From an uncultured Eubacteriales bacterium (GTDB lineage Bacteria > Bacillota > Clostridia > Christensenellales > CAG-138): 9,801 bases of DNA. The notes under the pieces are model-generated. The model was given only the letters and a program-made list of their open reading frames with translations. It was not told the DNA's origin and made no database searches. The DNA lies in contig UQOG01000073.1 in NCBI GenBank assembly GCA_900542615.1, positions 1-9,801 on the forward strand, written 5' to 3'. Of this stretch, positions 1 through 6,220 are shown one piece after another (the first letter of the stretch is position 1; each line of letters starts with the position of its first letter). The position numbers and the translations under genes were made by a program.

Positions 1-19
1 TGAAGCCGCCATGAAAAAG

Positions 20-68
20 AAAAACGCGATGGAAGCGCCTCGCATCTGCGCGCTTCCGTCACGTTTTT
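20..68. terminator. Bidirectional hairpin terminator downstream of the epimerase gene
   Basis: Arms at 20-38 and 50-68 (19 positions each, 11-nt loop) pair except for one wobble and one mismatch. The arms begin with AAAAA and end with TTTTT, so an RNA from either strand ends in a short U run. It lies about 43 bp beyond the stop of the minus-strand epimerase gene, the right place to end that transcript. The two-way symmetry suggests that a plus-strand gene may end just left of the window and share it. Confidence 0.75.
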
Positions 69-110
69 CCGCATGTGCGAAAGCAGGCCATGCCTGGCCA
101 GAGGGATCCG

Positions 111-1112
111 TTAAACCATGCCCTTCTCCTTGAACCAGGCGGCCATATCCCGCACGGTATCCAGCATGGGGCGCACGGTATAGCCCAATTCCTGCTGGGC
201 CTTGGCGTGGGAGAAGTTGGCGTTGCTGGTGAGGGTATAGAGGGAGTAAGGGGTGTAAAGGGGCGGCTGCTTGCGAAGCTTGTAATAGAGCTCCGATAGG
301 GGCGCGGTCATCTTGGCCAGCCACATGGGCAGGATGGCGTTGATGGCCTTGCCGCCGGAAGCGATGTGGAAATACTCCACCATTTGGGGGATGGTATAGT
401 AGCCGCCGGAGAGGATGTAGCATTGGCCTGGCCGGCCTTTTTCCGCGCAGGCCAGGATGCCCTGGGCCACGTCCCGCACATCGCAAAAATCATATCCCCC
501 TTTGACGATGGCGGCCAGGGCGCCGCTGCAATAGTCCTTGAAGAGTTGGGTGATATGGCCGCGGCCATAGTCGTTGGGTCCGCAGATGCCGGTGGGATGG
601 ACGATGGAAGCGTCCAGGCCCTCTTTGGCGGCGTCCAGCACCAGTTGGGAGGCTTGGGCTTTGCTTTTTGCATAATAGCCCACCACCTGACCCGGGTCGA
701 AATGGTCGATCTCGGAGATAACCCGGCCGTCGGGCTGTTCGGGGATGGCGTGGACGGAGCTCACGTGCACCAGCTTGGATACGGCAAAGTCCTTACAGCA
801 GGCAAGGATATTGCGGGTCCCCTCCACGTTGACGTCAAAGAGGCGTTTTTGGAACCGGGAGCCGATGGAGATCACGCCGGCGCAATGGATGAGCTTTACG
901 GGCAAGCCAGGCAGGGGCTTAAAAAAGGGTGCGAGGGAATCCCGCTTGCAAACATCCCCCACCACGATTTCAGCGCCTTGCATGGAGGGGCGCGGCCGTT
1001 CGCCTGGCAGGATCAATGCCCGGACCTGTTGATTGAGGGCCAGCAGGGACCCAACCACCGTATTGCCCAAATGGCCGGCGGCGCCGGTGACCAAATAGAG
1101 TGCTTTTTGCAT
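111..1112 (-). CDS. NAD(P)-dependent epimerase/dehydratase family protein (extended SDR)
   Basis: 333 aa, the normal size for extended short-chain dehydrogenases acting on nucleotide sugars or dihydroflavonol-like ketones. Seen: an N-terminal Rossmann signature TGAAGHLG at residues 9-16; an acidic GD after the second strand (GDV, 52-54) typical of the NAD(P) adenine pocket; a Ser-Ser pair at 118-119; and the catalytic YxxxK (Y147, K151). A substrate-side segment follows, including HPTGICGPNDYGRG around residues 172-185. It is cytosolic with no signal peptide. An ATG 6 bp upstream (1118) sits only 1 nt from the AAGGAGG at 1120-1126, whereas the ATG at 1112 has 7-nt spacing, so 1112 is chosen. 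It lies downstream of rpmB with no clear promoter of its own. The substrate cannot be told from sequence. The family resembles dihydroflavonol-4-reductase and 3-beta-HSD-like enzymes, but a specific reaction would be guesswork. Confidence 0.9.
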   Translation of the reverse strand: MQKALYLVTGAAGHLGNTVVGSLLALNQQVRALILPGERPRPSMQGAEIVVGDVCKRDSLAPFFKPLPGLPVKLIHCAGVISIGSRFQKRLFDVNVEGTRNILACCKDFAVSKLVHVSSVHAIPEQPDGRVISEIDHFDPGQVVGYYAKSKAQASQLVLDAAKEGLDASIVHPTGICGPNDYGRGHITQLFKDYCSGALAAIVKGGYDFCDVRDVAQGILACAEKGRPGQCYILSGGYYTIPQMVEYFHIASGGKAINAILPMWLAKMTAPLSELYYKLRKQPPLYTPYSLYTLTSNANFSHAKAQQELGYTVRPMLDTVRDMAAWFKEKGMV

Positions 1113-1125
1113 ACGCATCCCTCCT

Positions 1126-1147
1126 TTTCGTCAAGATTTCGTCAAGA
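1126..1147. repeat. Perfect tandem duplication of an 11-bp unit
   Basis: The unit TTTCGTCAAGA occurs twice head to tail (1126-1136 and 1137-1147) immediately upstream of the epimerase ribosome binding site. Read on the minus strand each copy contains TTGACG, which looks like a -35 box, but no matching -10 lies about 17 bp further on. Function is unknown. Confidence 0.8.
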
Positions 1148-1156
1148 ATGCACAAA

Positions 1157-1185
1157 GCCCGGTATCGAAACATACGACACCGGGC
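1157..1185 (-). terminator. Hairpin between rpmB and the epimerase gene, possible terminator
   Basis: On the minus strand an 11-bp stem (1157-1167 with 1175-1185) forms with one G-U wobble and a 7-nt loop. It is followed by TTTGTG and then a moderately T-rich stretch. A second smaller hairpin (6-bp arms at 1206-1211 and 1218-1223) lies nearer the rpmB stop. The U run is short, so termination may be partial and the epimerase gene could be reached by readthrough from rpmB. Confidence 0.5.
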
Positions 1186-1238
1186 ACATGTAGATGGGTT
1201 CGAAATGGGGAAGGGACTCCCCAAGGCAAGGGCGTGGC

Positions 1239-1430
1239 TTATACGCTGCGCTCGACCTTGCCGGAACGAAGGCAGCGCGTGCATACGTTCATCTTTTTAG
1301 GCGTGCCGTTCACCAGTACGTGTACGGTCTGAATATTGGGAGCCCAAGTCCGCTTGGTCTTGCGGTTGGAATGGCTCACCTTGTTGCCAGACATAACGCC
1401 CTTGTTGCATACTTCGCAATACTTGCCCAT
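1239..1430 (-). CDS. rpmB: 50S ribosomal protein L28
   Basis: 63 aa, the usual length of bacterial L28. It is a structural component of the large ribosomal subunit. It opens with MGKYCEVCNKG and contains the diagnostic basic block SHSNRKTKRTWAPN (19-32). Two CxxC pairs (C5/C8 and C50/C53) make this the zinc-binding form; many genomes also carry a cysteine-free paralogue used under zinc limitation. An in-frame ATG 13 codons upstream (1469) is rejected: the ATG at 1430 has AAGGAGG (1439-1445) with 8-nt spacing and gives the conserved N-terminus. A consensus-like promoter lies just upstream, so the gene appears to be its own transcription unit between kbl and the epimerase gene. Confidence 0.97.
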   Translation of the reverse strand: MGKYCEVCNKGVMSGNKVSHSNRKTKRTWAPNIQTVHVLVNGTPKKMNVCTRCLRSGKVERSV

Positions 1431-1484
1431 GCTTTCCACCTCCTTGCCGTATACGAGCGGTAGATTCAAATCTCAAACATGCCT

Positions 1485-1513
1485 ATTTTATCACGTCCCG
1501 CGTGGCAATGCAA
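1485..1513 (-). promoter_or_regulatory. SigA-type promoter for rpmB
   Basis: On the minus strand a -35 box TTGCAT (1513-1508), a 17-bp spacer and a -10 box TAAAAT (1490-1485) match the vegetative consensus at 4/6 and 5/6. Predicted transcription starts near 1478, about 48 bp before the L28 ATG. It lies between the kbl stop and rpmB, with nothing else to explain it. Confidence 0.75.
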
Positions 1514-1527
1514 GGAGAATTTGCAGG

Positions 1528-1561
1528 AAACCGCCGGGTTTTTGCGGGGGCCTACAGGCCC
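1528..1561 (-). terminator. Weak hairpins at the kbl 3' end
   Basis: Two small inverted repeats lie here: GGGCC/GGCCC arms around the kbl stop codon (1548-1552, 1557-1561) and AAACC/GGTTT arms just beyond (1528-1532, 1537-1541). On the minus strand neither is followed by a proper U run, so these are poor candidates for an intrinsic terminator. They are the only structures seen between kbl and the rpmB promoter. Confidence 0.25.
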
Positions 1562-2733
1562 ATTTCCGCCTTCACCTCCGCGAAACAGCGGATGGCAAAG
1601 TCCAGGTCCTCCTTGGTATGGCCGGCGCTCACCTGGGTGCGGATGCGAGCCTTGCCCTGGGGCACCACCGGGTAGGAGAAGCCCACCACATAGACGCCCT
1701 TTTCCAGCATACGGTCTGCGAACTGGGCCGCCACCTTGGCATCGTAGAGCATGACGGGGACGATGGGGTGGGTGCTTTCCGGCACGTCGAAGCCCAGCTT
1801 GCCCAGCTCCTTGCGGAAGTAGCGGGTGTTTTCATGGACCTTATCCCGCAGGGCGGTGGAGGCGTTGAGCATATCCAGCACCTTAATGCTGGCGGCGCAG
1901 ATGGCGGGGGCCAGGGTGTTGGAGAAGAGGTAGGGGCGGCTGCGCTGGCGCAGCAGGTCGATGATGGGCTTGGAAGCCGCGGTATAGCCGCCGCTGGCGC
2001 CGCCCATGGCCTTGCCCAGGGTGCCGGTGATGATATCCACCCGGCCCATGACGCCGCAGGCCTCGTGGGTGCCCCGGCCATGCTCGCCCATGAAGCCCAC
2101 GGCGTGGCTGTCGTCCACCATCACCAGGGCGCCGTATTCCTCCGCCAGGTCGCAGATGCCCTGGAGGTTGGCGATGAAGCCGTCCATGGAAAAGACCCCG
2201 TCCGTGGCGATCAGCTTGATGCGGCAATCCTTGGCCTCCTCCAGCTTGGCCTTCAGGTCTTCTAGGTCGTTGTTTTGGTACCGGAGGCGCTTGGCCTTGC
2301 ACAGGCGGACCCCGTCGATGATGCTGGCGTGGTTGAGCGCATCGGAGATCACCGCGTCCTCGGCGGAGAGCAAGGTCTCAAACAGGCCGCCGTTGGCGTC
2401 AAAGCAGGAAGAGTAAAGGATGGCGTCCTCCATTTTGAGGAAATCCGCCAGCTTGGCCTCCAGCTCCTTGTGGATCTGCTGGGTGCCGCAGATGAAGCGC
2501 ACGGAGGAAAGGCCGAAGCCCCACCGGTCGTAGGCAGCCTTGGCGGCGGCGATGATCTCCGGGTTATCCGCCAGGCCCAGGTAGTTGTTGGCGCACATGT
2601 TCAAGACCCCGGGAGCGGCCGTGGTGTCGATGCGGGACCGCTGGGGGGTGGTGATGATGCGCTCGTCCTTATAGGTGCCGGCTTCCCGGATGGAAGCAAG
2701 CTCCGCCTCATAGATCTTGATGCAGTCCTTCAT
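1552..2733 (-). CDS. kbl: Glycine C-acetyltransferase (2-amino-3-ketobutyrate CoA ligase)
   Basis: 393 aa (E. coli Kbl is 398). This PLP enzyme of the alpha-oxoamine synthase group cleaves 2-amino-3-ketobutyrate with CoA to glycine plus acetyl-CoA. Seen: CANNYLGL (47-54), the substrate-binding GFGLSSVRFICGTQ region (72-85), VDDSHAVGF (206-214) with the PLP-contacting Asp207 and His210, and the Schiff-base lysine K241 in TGTLGKAMGGASGGY. These positions sit three residues before the equivalents known for E. coli Kbl. An ATG 9 codons upstream is rejected because it overlaps the end of tdh; the ATG at 2733 has AAGGAGG (2740-2746) at 6-nt spacing. It starts 14 bp after the tdh stop, so the two are one operon forming the complete threonine-to-glycine route. 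Related 8-amino-7-oxononanoate synthase (BioF) is the main alternative, made unlikely by the tdh neighbour and the Kbl-like N-terminus. Confidence 0.95.
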   Translation of the reverse strand: MKDCIKIYEAELASIREAGTYKDERIITTPQRSRIDTTAAPGVLNMCANNYLGLADNPEIIAAAKAAYDRWGFGLSSVRFICGTQQIHKELEAKLADFLKMEDAILYSSCFDANGGLFETLLSAEDAVISDALNHASIIDGVRLCKAKRLRYQNNDLEDLKAKLEEAKDCRIKLIATDGVFSMDGFIANLQGICDLAEEYGALVMVDDSHAVGFMGEHGRGTHEACGVMGRVDIITGTLGKAMGGASGGYTAASKPIIDLLRQRSRPYLFSNTLAPAICAASIKVLDMLNASTALRDKVHENTRYFRKELGKLGFDVPESTHPIVPVMLYDAKVAAQFADRMLEKGVYVVGFSYPVVPQGKARIRTQVSAGHTKEDLDFAIRCFAEVKAEMGL

Positions 2734-2747
2734 AACGCGCCTCCTTA

Positions 2748-3794
2748 TTATTTGGACCAATCCAGAATGACCTTGCCGGACAAGCCGCTGTTCATGGCGG
2801 CGAAGCCCTTTTCAAACTCCGTATAATGGAACCGGTGGGTGATGACCGGGGAAAGATCCAAGCCGCTTTCCACCATGGCCATCATCCGATACCAGGTTTC
2901 GAACATCTTGCGGCCATAGATGCCCTGCAGGGTCAGGCCCTTGAAGATCACGTCGTTCCAGTCGATCACCGTGCCCGGCCCGGCAATGCCCAATAGGGCG
3001 CATTTGCCGCCGTTGCGCATGGTTTTCAGCATCTGGTTGAGGGCGCTGCCATTGCCGCTCATCTCCAGGCCCACGTCAAAGCCCTCGATGATGCCCTGGG
3101 CAGCCATGGTGTCCTCCAGCTTTTGGGAGCGCAGGTCCACCGTGGCGGTGGCGCCCATCTTCTTGGCCAGGGACAGGCGGAAATCGTTAATATCCGTCAC
3201 CACCACCCGGCGGGCGCCGTTATGTGCGCAGATGCCGGCGGCCATGATCCCGATGGGGCCTGCGCCGGTGATCAGAACATCCTCGCCCACCACGTCGAAC
3301 ATGGTGGCGGTATGGGTGGCGTTGCCGTAGGCGTCGAAGAAGGAAACGATATCGTCCGGGATGCCGTCGGGGATGGGGATCACGTTGGTTTCGGGGATGC
3401 AAAGGTATTCGGCAAAGGCGCCGTCCCGGTCCACGCCCACGCCCTTGGTAAATTTGCACCAGTGGCCGTTGCCGGCCCGACAGTTGCGGCAGTGGCCGCA
3501 GACGATGTGGCCTTCGCCGCTGACCCGCTGGCCAATGGCGTAATGGTGCTCATACACCCCGGGCCCCAGGGCAACCACTTCCCCCACATATTCATGGCCG
3601 ATCACCATGGGCGGATGGATATGCTGCTGGCTCCAGGGATCCCAATTGTAGATGTGTACGTCCGTGCCGCAGATGGCGGTTTTGCGAATTTTAATCAACA
3701 CTTCACCGATCCCAGGGGTGGGGACCGGAACCTGGGTCAGCCGAAGGCCGGGACCGGCTTCGGTTTTGACCAATGCGTCCATCATTTGCTGCAT
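2748..3794 (-). CDS. tdh: L-threonine 3-dehydrogenase (zinc-dependent MDR type)
   Basis: 348 aa (E. coli Tdh is 341). It oxidises L-threonine with NAD+ to 2-amino-3-ketobutyrate, the substrate of the downstream Kbl. Seen: catalytic zinc residues C42 (ICGTDVHIYNWD), H67 and E68 in GHEYVGEVV; the structural zinc set C99, C102, C105 and C113 in CGHCRNCRAGNGHWC; and His96 matching the catalytic His90 of E. coli. The Rossmann motif GAGPIG is at 177-182, with D201 at the end of the next strand, as expected for NAD specificity. Upstream in-frame ATGs would add up to 42 residues running through the promoter and lack a ribosome binding site. The ATG at 3794 has AGGAGG (3803-3808) with 8-nt spacing. 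It is cytosolic and the first gene of the tdh-kbl operon. Other zinc sorbitol-type dehydrogenases are possible in principle, but kbl linkage and the close Tdh match settle it. Confidence 0.96.
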   Translation of the reverse strand: MQQMMDALVKTEAGPGLRLTQVPVPTPGIGEVLIKIRKTAICGTDVHIYNWDPWSQQHIHPPMVIGHEYVGEVVALGPGVYEHHYAIGQRVSGEGHIVCGHCRNCRAGNGHWCKFTKGVGVDRDGAFAEYLCIPETNVIPIPDGIPDDIVSFFDAYGNATHTATMFDVVGEDVLITGAGPIGIMAAGICAHNGARRVVVTDINDFRLSLAKKMGATATVDLRSQKLEDTMAAQGIIEGFDVGLEMSGNGSALNQMLKTMRNGGKCALLGIAGPGTVIDWNDVIFKGLTLQGIYGRKMFETWYRMMAMVESGLDLSPVITHRFHYTEFEKGFAAMNSGLSGKVILDWSK

Positions 3795-3809
3795 AGGGCT
3801 GCCCTCCTG

Positions 3810-3828
3810 TGTCCTTATTATACGGACA
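3810..3828. promoter_or_regulatory. Inverted repeat at the tdh start site, possible operator
   Basis: TGTCC (3810-3814) and GGACA (3824-3828) are exact inverted copies 9 bp apart. The dyad spans the predicted tdh transcription start (about 3821) and touches the -10 box, a position suited to a repressor. The space between the arms contains a second TATAAT on the minus strand (3822-3817). The arms are short, so chance is possible. Confidence 0.35.
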
Positions 3829-3856
3829 TTATACAGCATAACCATGTTGCATTCAA
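3828..3856 (-). promoter_or_regulatory. SigA-type promoter for the tdh-kbl operon
   Basis: On the minus strand TTGAAT (3856-3851), a 17-bp spacer and a perfect TATAAT (3833-3828) are present. Transcription would start near 3821, giving a leader of about 26 nt before the tdh ATG. The region lies downstream of the hairpin that ends the preceding operon, so tdh-kbl is probably independently transcribed. Confidence 0.8.
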
Positions 3857-3918
3857 GGGCTATCGTTAGAAAATATAAAGCAGTTCCGGGAAAAATGAAG
3901 AAGCTCGCCCACGAAGAC

Positions 3919-3943
3919 AAATGTCCTCAGCGCGAGGACATTT
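3919..3943. terminator. Hairpin terminator after the WG-repeat gene
   Basis: Ten-bp perfect stem AAATGTCCTC (3919-3928) with GAGGACATTT (3934-3943) and a 5-nt loop, starting 9 bp past the WG-repeat gene stop (minus strand). On the minus strand the following sequence is TTT then GTCTTC, a modest U tract; on the plus strand it is TTTTT. It separates the LysR-WG transcript from the tdh promoter. Confidence 0.65.
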
Positions 3944-3951
3944 TTAAGGTC

Positions 3952-5223
3952 TTATGCAGTTGGCGAGGGGGAAACCTGCGGGGAAGCCGCCGGGCTGGGG
4001 GTATCTTCCGGGCTGGGAGAGAGACTGGGGCTGGGCGAGGCCCCGGGGTCCGGGGTGGGGGAAACGGCGGGGGAGGCGAGGCCGTCCAGGGTATTGCCAT
4101 CCTCGGAATAGAGGAAGACCTCCTCGCCGGCGGCGTTCAGCAGCAGCCAATCGGAGCCCCGCTTGACCCGGGCATAGCCGTCCAGGAAGGGCTCCGCCAC
4201 GGAGTAGGCATAGTCGATCCGCAGGGAGCCGCTCCGGTTGATGTATCCCCAAAGCCCCTCCAGGTTCTGTACGGCGGCCATGCCCTCGGAAAAGTCCTGG
4301 GCGCCGTAAAACTGGGGCCGGATAGCGGTTTCCCCTTCGCTGTTGATGTAACCCCAGAGGCCCTCCACCTGTACGGCCGCCATGCCCCCGGAGAAGGAGC
4401 GGGCATCGGAAAACTCCCCGTCAAAGACCTGACGGGCATACTGGGAAATATAGTAGAAGATCCCATTCTTTTGTACCAGGGCGAAGTCCTCGGAAAAGTG
4501 ATCCCCAGTTACACCGGCATCCAGGGTATATTGGGGGGTACCGGCTTTGTTGATGATATAGGAGCTATCCCCCGCGCTGGCAAAGGCTACATCCCCATCA
4601 AAGGCGCCGGCAAAGCGGAACTTTTCCGAGACCGCCATGTTGCCCAAGGGATCGATATAGCCATAGCTGCTGCCGGTACGGGCCATGGCCCGGCCGCAAG
4701 AAAAGCTACCCACCTCCCGGAACTGGTAATCGATGACCAGGGCGCCGGAAGTATCGACAAATCCCCACTTATCACCGTTTTCCACAGCCGCCCGCCCCTC
4801 GGAAAAGGGGAGGTAGGCGCTCCACATGGGTTCCACCACCCAAAGCCCGTTGCGGTCGATCAGGCCGAAAGCGCCGTTTTGGGCGGCAAAAGCCACGTCT
4901 GCATCTGCAGCAAAGGCTTCCGCCTGGGTAAACTGGGCGGGAATGGCGATCTCACCGGCGGTGTTTTTATAGCCCCATAGGCTGCCGGAAAGAAAGGGAG
5001 TCAACCGGCCGGCGGTGGATACGGCGGGGGGCTTAGGGGTGGGGGTGGGGGTAGGTTGGGCTGCCAGGGCAGCTTCTTCCAGGGCAGCCTGTTCATCCAC
5101 CAGGATCCCAACGCCACCGCCAGTATACGTTACAGAGAAAATGATAACACAAAGCAGGATGGCCCCCGTCAAGAGGCCATAAAGATGCAAAATGGAAGGT
5201 TTGGAAGCAGGACGCTTATCCAT
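3952..5223 (-). CDS. Membrane-anchored WG-repeat protein with Pro-rich linker and tail
   Basis: 423 aa. A short basic N-terminus (MDKRPASK) is followed by one hydrophobic segment (about 12-32), predicting an N-in signal anchor with the rest outside the membrane. After an Ala-rich piece and a PTPTPTPKPP linker (58-67) comes a series of WG-type beta repeats, roughly 80-370. Markers include LWGYKNTAGEIAIPAQF, KWGFVDTSGALVIDYQF, LWGYINSEGETAIRPQF and LWGYINRSGSLRIDYAY, each with an F-S-E-G-x-A-A-V type half. The tail (384-423) is low-complexity Ser/Pro. WG repeats are beta-rich modules of mostly unknown role, found in many secreted proteins of Clostridia; no enzymatic motif is seen. It begins 7 bp after the lysR stop with no good Shine-Dalgarno (only AGGCGAG, 13 nt away), so translation may depend on ribosomes finishing lysR. 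The function is unknown; a cell-surface binding or scaffold role is only inference. Confidence 0.88.
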   Translation of the reverse strand: MDKRPASKPSILHLYGLLTGAILLCVIIFSVTYTGGGVGILVDEQAALEEAALAAQPTPTPTPKPPAVSTAGRLTPFLSGSLWGYKNTAGEIAIPAQFTQAEAFAADADVAFAAQNGAFGLIDRNGLWVVEPMWSAYLPFSEGRAAVENGDKWGFVDTSGALVIDYQFREVGSFSCGRAMARTGSSYGYIDPLGNMAVSEKFRFAGAFDGDVAFASAGDSSYIINKAGTPQYTLDAGVTGDHFSEDFALVQKNGIFYYISQYARQVFDGEFSDARSFSGGMAAVQVEGLWGYINSEGETAIRPQFYGAQDFSEGMAAVQNLEGLWGYINRSGSLRIDYAYSVAEPFLDGYARVKRGSDWLLLNAAGEEVFLYSEDGNTLDGLASPAVSPTPDPGASPSPSLSPSPEDTPSPAASPQVSPSPTA

Positions 5224-5230
5224 CGTGATA

Positions 5231-6136
5231 TTAAGGCTCGCCTAAATTCAACCCGTCGTCCATGACGATGCTGATGAACCGGTCGGCGGCAGCGGAAAGG
5301 GGCACGCCTTCCAGGGAGATCAGGCCAATATTACGGGCGGGCATGGGCACGCTAAGTTCCACTTCAAACAGCTCGCCGCTATGAATGGCGTCTGCGGCAA
5401 ACTCGTAGGTAACGCAGGCGATCCCCAGGCCGATCTTGGCAAATTCCACCAATAGGCTATGGGCGCCCAGCTCGATCTCCGGGTGCAGGGTGATCCCGCA
5501 CACAGAGGCAAAATCATCCAGGTATTTGCGGGAATTGGAGGCCTGCTCTAATAGCACCAAAGGTTCCCGAGAAAGCTCGGCCATGGTGACCGGGCGGCCT
5601 TTAAGGTGCGCAAAGCGCTCCGAGGCCACGAACACATCGTGGACCTGTAGCACATCCCGCACGCAAAGGGCGCTATCGTCCACGGGCAGGTTCACCAGGG
5701 CGATATCCACTTTACCCACCTTGAGCAGCTCCACCGTATCCGGGGTGGTACGGTTGGTAACTTGCAGCTGCACCTCCGGATATTCCGTATGGAATTTTTC
5801 CAGGTATGGCAGCAGGAAAAATTGGCAAAGGGTGTCGCTGGCGCCGATCATCAGGCCGCCGGATTGGAGGGTACGCATACGGTTGAGCTTGTCCTCCGCG
5901 GCGGTGATCAGGCTGACGGCCTTATCCGCATAACTGTAGAGCATGCGGCCTTCGCTGGTCAAGGTAATGCCCCGGCTGGTGCGGGTAAACAGGGTGCAGC
6001 CTAAGGTATACTCCAGCCGATGCATGGACTGGCTTATGGCAGGCTGGCTGACATAAAGCTCACGGGCAGCGTGGGAAAGGCTGCCGCAGCGGGCTACCGT
6101 ACAGAAAATACTGTATAGATCCAGATCGGCTGGCAT
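5231..6136 (-). CDS. LysR-family transcriptional regulator
   Basis: 301 aa, the standard length. The N-terminal winged HTH (residues 3-62) shows the family pattern: FCTVARCGSLSHAARELYVS, QPAISQSMHRLEYTLG and LFTRTSRGITLTSEG. A linker helix follows, then the two-lobed periplasmic-binding-protein-like effector domain from about 93 (LMIGASDTLCQFFLLPYLEKF) to the C-terminus, with the usual VDIALVN strand at 143-149 and a GLGIACV segment at 236-242. Start 6136 has AAAGGGGG (6143-6150), a non-canonical but G-rich site, at 6-nt spacing. It is divergent from a hydrolase gene and immediately followed by the WG-repeat gene. LysR regulators commonly control the divergent neighbour and themselves, so the hydrolase operon is the first target to suspect. 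The effector cannot be inferred. Confidence 0.95.
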   Translation of the reverse strand: MPADLDLYSIFCTVARCGSLSHAARELYVSQPAISQSMHRLEYTLGCTLFTRTSRGITLTSEGRMLYSYADKAVSLITAAEDKLNRMRTLQSGGLMIGASDTLCQFFLLPYLEKFHTEYPEVQLQVTNRTTPDTVELLKVGKVDIALVNLPVDDSALCVRDVLQVHDVFVASERFAHLKGRPVTMAELSREPLVLLEQASNSRKYLDDFASVCGITLHPEIELGAHSLLVEFAKIGLGIACVTYEFAADAIHSGELFEVELSVPMPARNIGLISLEGVPLSAAADRFISIVMDDGLNLGEP

Positions 6137-6160
6137 TTTGGTCCCCCTTTCTAAACAAAA

Positions 6161-6181
6161 CAGGAATCCTTGGGAATCCTG
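6161..6181. promoter_or_regulatory. 21-bp imperfect palindrome / direct repeat, candidate LysR operator
   Basis: Arms CAGGAATCC (6161-6169) and GGAATCCTG (6173-6181) pair at 8 of 9 positions around a 3-bp centre. The same sequence is also a direct repeat of GGAATCCT (6163-6170, 6173-6180), 10 bp or one helical turn apart. Its right edge is 1 bp from the -35 box of the hydrolase promoter (centre near -47), and it lies in the leader of the lysR transcript. That location suits an activator of the hydrolase gene or an autorepressor of lysR. A canonical T-N11-A LysR box is not evident within it. Confidence 0.45.
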
Positions 6182-6182
6182 G

Positions 6183-6211
6183 TTGAAATCCGCAGAATTT
6201 CCACCTATAAT
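6183..6211 (+). promoter_or_regulatory. SigA-type promoter for the hydrolase-udg transcript
   Basis: TTGAAA (6183-6188), a 17-bp spacer and a perfect TATAAT (6206-6211). Transcription should start near 6218, leaving a leader of about 104 nt before the hydrolase ATG at 6322. Confidence 0.75.
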
Positions 6212-6220
6212 GATAATATA

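Noticed and set aside
11..133. Short plus-strand frame starting MKKKN at the left edge
   Set aside because: It has no ribosome binding site, overlaps the hairpin terminator and runs into the 3' end of the epimerase gene.
111..1112. Epimerase considered as a second, SDR-type L-threonine dehydrogenase because of the nearby kbl
   Set aside because: A full zinc-type Tdh is already paired with kbl, the SDR gene is separated from them by rpmB with its own promoter, and its substrate region does not specifically resemble SDR-type Tdh as far as I can judge.
366..1193. Long plus-strand open frame opposite the epimerase gene
   Set aside because: No ribosome binding site, Gly/Ala/Asp/His-rich composition typical of the antisense of GC-rich coding DNA, no recognisable domain; the minus-strand SDR has full motifs.
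1336..2265. Long plus-strand open frame spanning rpmB and kbl antisense
   Set aside because: It runs across two clearly real minus-strand genes and their intergenic promoter, has no start signals, and its product is low-information Gly/Ala/His sequence.
3652..4980. 442-codon plus-strand open frame opposite the WG-repeat gene
   Set aside because: It crosses the tdh promoter and the terminator at 3919-3943, lacks a ribosome binding site and shows no domain; the minus frame has the WG repeats and a membrane segment.
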